From assembly GCA_025617375.2 (NCBI GenBank), contig JAMYGW020000004.1, positions 1,054,001-1,118,000 on the forward strand: DNA of 64,000 bases, given 5' to 3'. A program made the position numbers and the translations under genes. The notes beneath the pieces are model-generated. The model was not told the DNA's origin and searched no databases. It saw only the letters and a program-made list of their open reading frames with translations. Shown here piece by piece: positions 59,783-64,000 of this stretch; positions within the stretch are counted from its first letter, which is position 1; each line of letters opens with the position of its first letter. Source of the DNA: Acarospora socialis (Eukaryota > Ascomycota > Lecanoromycetes > Acarosporales > Acarosporaceae).

Positions 59783-60133
59783 TGTAACATTCTAATCTGA
59801 GATTTCTCAAGTATGTAGAGCTAAGAGTTTGTGCTTGTTAATATAACAACTGATCTGAAATGGTTCTGAACTTTAACTCTTAGATGGTTACTTAAGTTGA
59901 ACATGATTGTTTTTATAAGAAAAATGATTTTACTATATAGTGAGTCTGCTTGCTGGTCTTGCTGTTGAGTCTGTTGAGGTAGCTTGCTTATGCAACTCAT
60001 TGAGCTTGCTTGTCAAGCTCATCATCAAGCATATTGAGATGTCACATGACTGCTGCCTAAATATTCCTTGAATATACACTTCTCATGCATACACATCAGT
60101 TTGCTCTAAGCTTGTTCTGACTTGACCATAACA
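59783..60133 (-). repeat. 5' LTR of element D
   Basis: A 351-bp family 1 LTR adjoining gag of D and followed by the TTAAA duplication and the gag N-terminus of element E. Confidence 0.9.
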
Positions 60134-60314
60134 TTAAACTAGAAAGAATCAAAGCTTCTTATACTTTTCAGTGAAGTTGTCAGATGTCTTAATCTTTGAT
60201 GTGTCAATAATTGTGTTTACATTCTAAGTGACTTCAATCTAACTTGCTGCTAACAAAGCAATGAAGATGTTTTTCTGCTGAGTGATCATCTTTATATCAT
60301 AAGAATGTTCAAAG

Positions 60315-60622
60315 TGTTATATTTTAGTACTGAGCTTTCTCAATAATGTAGAGCTAGAGATTTTGACTTATTGATATAAAGATTACTCAGACTTCTCAAT
60401 GATAAATCAGTAGCAATGTATTGAATTGATAACTGAAGTTGAACACAATCATTTTCATAGAAAAAACAATTTTACTATATAGAGATTTGCTTGATGTCTC
60501 ACTGTTGAGTGATTAACTCATTGTTTGTTGTCTCATTGTCAAGCTGTCAAGCTCATATCAAGACATACACTTCTTGAGACAGTTTTCAGAACTCTCTAGT
60601 CTGTTTGAGTCTGATTATAACA
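60315..60622 (-). repeat. 5' LTR of element E
   Basis: A 308-bp family 2 LTR matching 42345-42652. In element sense it is followed immediately by CTTTGAACAT, the same putative primer site as in family 1. Confidence 0.85.
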
Positions 60623-60627
60623 TTGTT

Positions 60628-61103
60628 GTGAAAACAACAGTCAAACAAGAATGAGACATAGAGTGAGTTCAGAGAAAAGAGTGTATTGAGTTCTTCAAAA
60701 AACAGACTCAAGATTGAGAAGAAGAAGAAGAAAGCAGATTTTGTCTTTTGTGAATCTAGAATGATGTCAGTTAATGTACATAGATAAAGAAAGCACTTAC
60801 TGCATCATTTGATGCTGTCTTTTGTTGTCTCATGCATTCAGTGAGAATTTAAAGAATTCATACTCAATGAAAGACTGATAGAAATGTTGAGAGTATCTCA
60901 ATTGATGATAACTAACTATATAAACAAGTAACACAAGCATCAGAAGCAACTCATCATCATTATTTATGAGGAGTGACATTTAGAAGGTTGGTAAGTCTTG
61001 AAAAGGTCTTAGTATTTATATCTGCAATTATCACATGCTTTTGCAATTTTTATATTGCTTGATTGGGCCTAGTCTATATGCTAACTAAATCTAGAAGGGT
61101 CCT
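60628..61103. other. Right part of element F
   Basis: About 330 bp of AT-rich, CpG-free sequence, then about 140 bp (from roughly 60965) in which GG pairs reappear before the right inverted repeat. There is no readable ORF. It contains a GAAGAAGAAGAAGAA run at about 60718. Confidence 0.5.
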
Positions 61104-61145
61104 ATGAAGTGTAAATGCATAGTTGAAAATTGCAAAACCTCCCTA
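61104..61145 (-). repeat. Right terminal inverted repeat of element F
   Basis: Read on the minus strand it starts TAGGGAGGTTTTGCAA and continues TTTTCAACT, CATTTACACTTCAT, matching 27778-27818. The outer dinucleotide TA is the same on both sides. Confidence 0.8.
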
Positions 61146-61323
61146 TTACTGAAACATTTCACCTCTTGACAATTGGTTCCGCAGACGGTTTGGGGCCAGT
61201 ACCGGGGTCATAACCCGTTTACAACCGGAAAAGGACAGGTAGGTCGACTATTATTACTTGGGTATAGATCAACATACGCGGCGAATCGAGCCGAATGGGC
61301 TTGCGTAAGTGATAATCCCACCG

Positions 61324-61479
61324 TATGCATCAGGGCACTACCGACTGAAAGTTGCATATGCTAAAATGGCCAAATCAACCGCTGAATTCTGGTAACTTCC
61401 ATAGAATTCCGTCTGTGTCATCCCTGAAGTTAGCGGATCGTCATAGGCAAATTTCAGTCCGCAGTGTCCTGATGATGTA
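61324..61479. mobile_element. 156-bp MITE with TA ends
   Basis: The left arm TATGCATCAGGGCACTACCG then ACTGAAAGTTGCATATG is inverted relative to the right arm, whose reverse complement is TACATCATCAGGACACTGCG then GACTGAAATTTGCCTATG. The imperfect inverted repeat is about 38 bp, and both ends are TA. The interior is non-coding. It shares the core TCAGGACACTGCGG with the right arm of the MITE at 21880-22047, so both probably belong to one mariner/Fot1-like group. Confidence 0.7.
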
Positions 61480-62049
61480 ACTGGGCGGAGGATCTGCGAC
61501 CTCAGTTGAGAGGTTGAGGTACCGACCAAGCGGACACAGTTCTAGGTGTGTATTGCTTTTGGAAGAAAGACTCGGGCTCAAGTTGCCTTGCAGCTGTAGT
61601 CTCCTTCTTCGCGGTGTTCATTCAACTCAAGTTGCGTGATATCTCAAGTGCTCGTAAAGCACTAGGTAACAACAGTTGCTTGCAAGTAGTAAACCTGATG
61701 TTATTATTCTGGGCTCCTGATACAACTCTCTGCGTATATTCAGGAGACTGACTTAGGAAAATGAACCAGATGGTGGTGAAGACCGCTAATGAAATTTGAT
61801 TGGAAAGTAAGACGGGTATTGGTTGGCTAAACGTTACGTGCTATCAAATAAAAACAAGATCAAGGTGGACTGAAGGATTGAAAGAGACCGTCCAGCGGCG
61901 ATAAAACCAAAGCCCGAATGCATTAGGAAGAATGTAACTGATACAAAGGAAACAGTGAACATTGCTGACATCTCTTCAGGGTTGTTAACACATCTCTTTC
62001 TTTTGCATGCTTACTGTCCATCATATCACTTTACTTTTTGGAAAAAAGA
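61480..62049. other. Intergenic region, nothing recognised
   Basis: These 570 bp of normal composition lie between the MITE and the stop of the right-flank Clr5 gene. Short ORFs only. Confidence 0.5.
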
Positions 62050-63136
62050 CTATTGAGTGTCCTCTTGCCTGGACTCTGCGTCGCTGTCATATGCAAACTG
62101 AGACTCGCTGTAGGTGTTGATCGGATCCCACCACGGGAAGGACAGCGGGTCGATGCCAAGCTCCGTGAAACCATTATTGTTGTGAGAGGAGTCGAAGAAC
62201 CCTGCTTGATGGCCACGAGGTTCGAACAAGCCTTCAGCGACATTGTCGACAGAGGCCCCTGGGTCATTATGACCTCGGAGACCATGAGATCGTTGCGAGC
62301 TGGGCCCATCCTGGGCCATCATCCAGTGAGAGTCAACATCGTCAAGCGAATCTCCATCGTGTTGAGAGGTCCACGAGGGGTGGGGGGTAACACCAGCAGT
62401 ATGATGATCCCAGCGTGGGGTCGCACCGAAAGACGGGCCCGAGGACGCCCTGTGACATCCTAAGTTAAACACTTCAAGCAGAAGATCATAGACTTACGAG
62501 ACTTGAATATGCTCATGGCAAGATGTGTCGCTTTCGCCAGCGGCCCTGCTCGATTCATGAGTATCACCTTCAAGGGTCAGGAGGAAGCAGTGACTTACCA
62601 AACGCTCCCTGGTTGGGTCTGCTCACTGCTGGTTGATGTTGGGTCAGGGATGCCCATCCGAGAGTTTTGGAGAACTCACAGTAGGTTCAGCTCCGTGTTG
62701 GTCTGATGTGAAGCTGCGTCATCGTCCCCATCTCTGAGGGTGCATCAGCAGGAAACTGAGACCGATCGCCACTGGGAATACCTCTGCTCAAAAACGGTGC
62801 TTTGACTGTTCTGACCAGTTCGGGTCCCTGAAGAAGCCGTGTCCATTGGGAGGCGTTTCCTCAAGCCCCATCTCCTCGCTCGGTAGCCGACCTGGCTTCC
62901 CCTGAGACCCAACAAGTCAACACACTGCCAAGATGAGTCGGGAATTCTAAGGCTTACTTGACATAGAAGCCGCGTGTGGTGGCCAGCTTCTCTGCTACTT
63001 CATTGCCTGTGAACCCTTCAACCAGGTACCATTGACGAACGGCTGGCCGGTGTGGTAACCATTCATGTTTTGTAGGCTTCCTGAGTGATGTACACCCGTA
63101 TCTGCGAGGCATTTTCTCAGCTACTTTGTGATTCAA
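62050..63136 (-). CDS. Clr5-domain protein, right flank of the AT-rich island
   Basis: Six exons on the minus strand: 63136-62958, 62901-62782, 62733-62680, 62628-62599, 62545-62498 and 62449-62050. Five short GT-AG introns (56, 48, 51, 53 and 48 nt) all preserve phase, giving 276 residues. The N-terminus is a Clr5-like domain: KHEWLPHRPAVRQWYLVEGF, TGNEVAEKLATTRGFYVK and, after the first splice, SQVGYRARRWGLRKRL. The rest is hydrophilic and disordered, rich in Asp, His, Ser and Asn, ending in an acidic segment (AYDSDAESRQEDTQ). The start could also be the Met eight codons in (MPRRYG). Small exons of 54, 30 and 48 nt make the central model less certain than the ends, but every junction has consensus sites. 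It may act as a regulator or DNA-associated factor, by family only. Confidence 0.6.
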
Positions 63137-64000
63137 CCGGTAACTGCAGAGTCTTGATCATTGAGGATCACCTCAAGTGAAGGGAGAGCCGTTTTATAGT
63201 GTTGAGCCGTGCATGGTAAGTAGACTTCGTACCCGGCAAGACTTGAGGAGCGGTTGGTCCTTTATTGACGGAGAATTTTGACCGAGAATGGACGCCTGGG
63301 TAACGGCCCTCGTCGGCGAGCGTATCGACGTATTCTGACTTCGGCAGGTCAAACTGTTGCTGCAGCAATGCAGGCTTCCAGCTGCCACCATGTCGGACCA
63401 TCACTACGTCCCGGCCTTACTGGTCTGATGCCTGGACAATCAGGAAGCGCAGATGTTAAATCATAAACTTCGCGAAGCTTCTGCAAACCTGCCGGGGGAG
63501 CCATAGCCGCGTTGGGTTACTAGGGTTAGAGACGCGAAGACGTTTCAATACAAGAGCACCAGCTTAAACACGCCCCTAAGTGTAAATGATCATCGGCAGT
63601 GATCTGAAAAGTTCATCTGGACAGTACGCGGGCCTTATTGACTGGGATTAGCAACGAGTATAAACAGACCAATGCGTCTGAGTGGGAGTGCTCGCGTTTC
63701 CAGCCACGCTACTTTCATTGACGCACGGCTGTCAGATAGAGCTAGGCCTCTGTATAGGTCAGCTGGTGAGACTCAGAGGAGAACGTTTCTTCATCAATTT
63801 GGTAAAACGCATAGAACGATGTTTAACACAGCTCTTCCAATCTTTTGGTGATAGGCTCGGAGTGACTGTATTGATCGTGAAATTACCCGCTGACATCGTA
63901 GTGGGGTCCAGTATCTGCCACACGCTCTTGATATGAAAGCACGTATGTTTTTCTTGTCCACTGTCAAGCAGACAAAGCTCGAGGTGCCAATTAATCTAGC
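63137..64000. other. Right-end intergenic sequence
   Basis: No supported gene. A minus ORF at 63404-63168 and a plus ORF at 63682-63936 (84 codons) show no recognisable motif. A single TAGGGTTAG word near 63520 is not a telomere array. Confidence 0.5.

Larger units (their letters stand above)
53917..60133 (-). mobile_element. Element D: full-length degenerate chromodomain LTR retrotransposon nested in E
   Basis: LTRs of 351 bp at 53917-54267 (3') and 59783-60133 (5') are flanked by a perfect 5-bp duplication TTAAA (53912-53916 and 60134-60138). Joined flanks restore gag of element E. Minus-strand order: gag 59790-59500 (ISTLFVKQAQTNSSLSF, FDEEREKLQVFVTKLNLYIEF), knuckle near 58820-58850, protease near 57770, RT 57397-56891, RNase H near 56400-56520, integrase zinc region 56236-55958, integrase core 55759-55574, chromodomain near 54970-54880 (YEVENILEKRMISEKAYYLIK), then the antisense ORF. 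It keeps a few GG and CC pairs that the other copies have lost and looks the least mutated. Length is 6217 bp. Confidence 0.9.
42345..60622 (-). mobile_element. Element E: degenerate gypsy element of a second LTR family (split by C and D)
   Basis: LTRs of 308 bp at 42345-42652 (3') and 60315-60622 (5') are related to, but clearly shorter than and different from, the 350-bp family 1. The internal sequence runs gag start (60314-60139), D insertion, gag continued (about 53916-53000), C insertion, protease and RT (46039-45000), RNase H (about 44800), integrase (44506-43943), C-terminal region (about 43600-43230) and the antisense ORF. Removing C and D leaves about 6.0 kb. Flanking TTATT (42340-42344) and TTGTT (60623-60627) fit a target duplication with one G-to-A difference. 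All frames are broken, and the RT reads YLNN. Confidence 0.85.
27778..61145. mobile_element. TIR-bounded composite: degenerate element F filled with five nested LTR retrotransposons
   Basis: Both borders carry the same sequence in inverted orientation. The left begins TAGGGAGGTTTTGCAA, continues with TTTCAACT and CATTTACACTTCAT, and the right border reads the same on the opposite strand. TA lies at both outer edges. Once the nested LTR elements are removed, only about 2.7 kb remain (27778-28393, 40747-42344 and 60628-61145). The outermost element is therefore a small, old, TIR-flanked sequence, most simply a TA-inserting DNA transposon. Its interior is too degenerate for me to identify a transposase. 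The whole interval is AT-rich and essentially CpG-free, in sharp contrast with both flanks. Confidence 0.6.

Noticed and set aside
27900-60960. Possibility that TGA stops mean a changed genetic code or mitochondrial-type DNA
   Set aside because: Neighbouring genes use the standard code, and TGA in the island is explained by TGG and CGA mutation in dead retroelements.
27778-61145. Possibility that the island is a Starship or other giant cargo element
   Set aside because: No DUF3435-type captain or cargo genes are visible; the content is explained by nested LTR elements plus a small TIR core.

Overview
The window is nuclear DNA of a filamentous ascomycete (Pezizomycotina). Genes are compact, with GT-AG introns of about 45-170 nt, and the recognisable products are typical of that group: a Leu3/LeuB-type Zn2Cys6 regulator, an Rck2/Srk1-type kinase, Mtc1, a fucose-lectin-like membrane protein, and Clr5-domain proteins. 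The lineage within Pezizomycotina cannot be fixed from the sequence alone.

Layout. (1) Positions 1-26000 are ordinary gene-rich, GC-balanced sequence. It holds a 4-TM membrane protein (partial at the left edge), a small secreted Cys-rich protein, a type II membrane protein with a lectin-like ectodomain, MTC1, a UPF0390 (DUF2462) protein with a newly assembled second exon, a small conserved-looking protein, the Leu3-like regulator (6 exons), a large disordered protein, the kinase (4 exons, one of 51 nt), a 168-bp MITE, an AT-hook protein, and a Clr5-domain protein. (2) Positions 27778-61145 are a 33-kb AT-rich island bounded by an imperfect inverted repeat flanked by TA. Almost all of it is five degenerate Ty3/gypsy chromodomain LTR retrotransposons of about 6.0-6.2 kb each, nested in an order that target-site duplications resolve: A sits inside B, and C and D sit inside E. 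B and E sit in an older, about 2.7-kb degenerate sequence carrying the terminal inverted repeats. (3) Positions 61150-64000 return to normal composition, with a second MITE and a second Clr5-domain gene (6 exons).

The island is dead coding DNA. Gag, protease, RT, RNase H, integrase and chromodomain are all recognisable but riddled with stops, and the RT catalytic YxDD reads YLNN or YLND in all five copies. The mutation pattern is unusual: CpG is essentially gone and GG/CC is scarce, while CA and TG are very abundant. This is the opposite of classical CpA-directed RIP. Every element also carries, antisense to pol and just inside the 3' LTR, a small reading frame. In four of the five it encodes a CX2CX6C...CX2CX6C cluster with fungal Zn2Cys6 spacing, followed by a coil-like segment and an acidic tail. 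It looks like a miniature fungal transcription factor riding in a retrotransposon, and I consider it the most interesting system here.

Exon structures were assembled by hand from splice consensus and reading phase, without transcripts or database searches. Family names come from recognising motifs.
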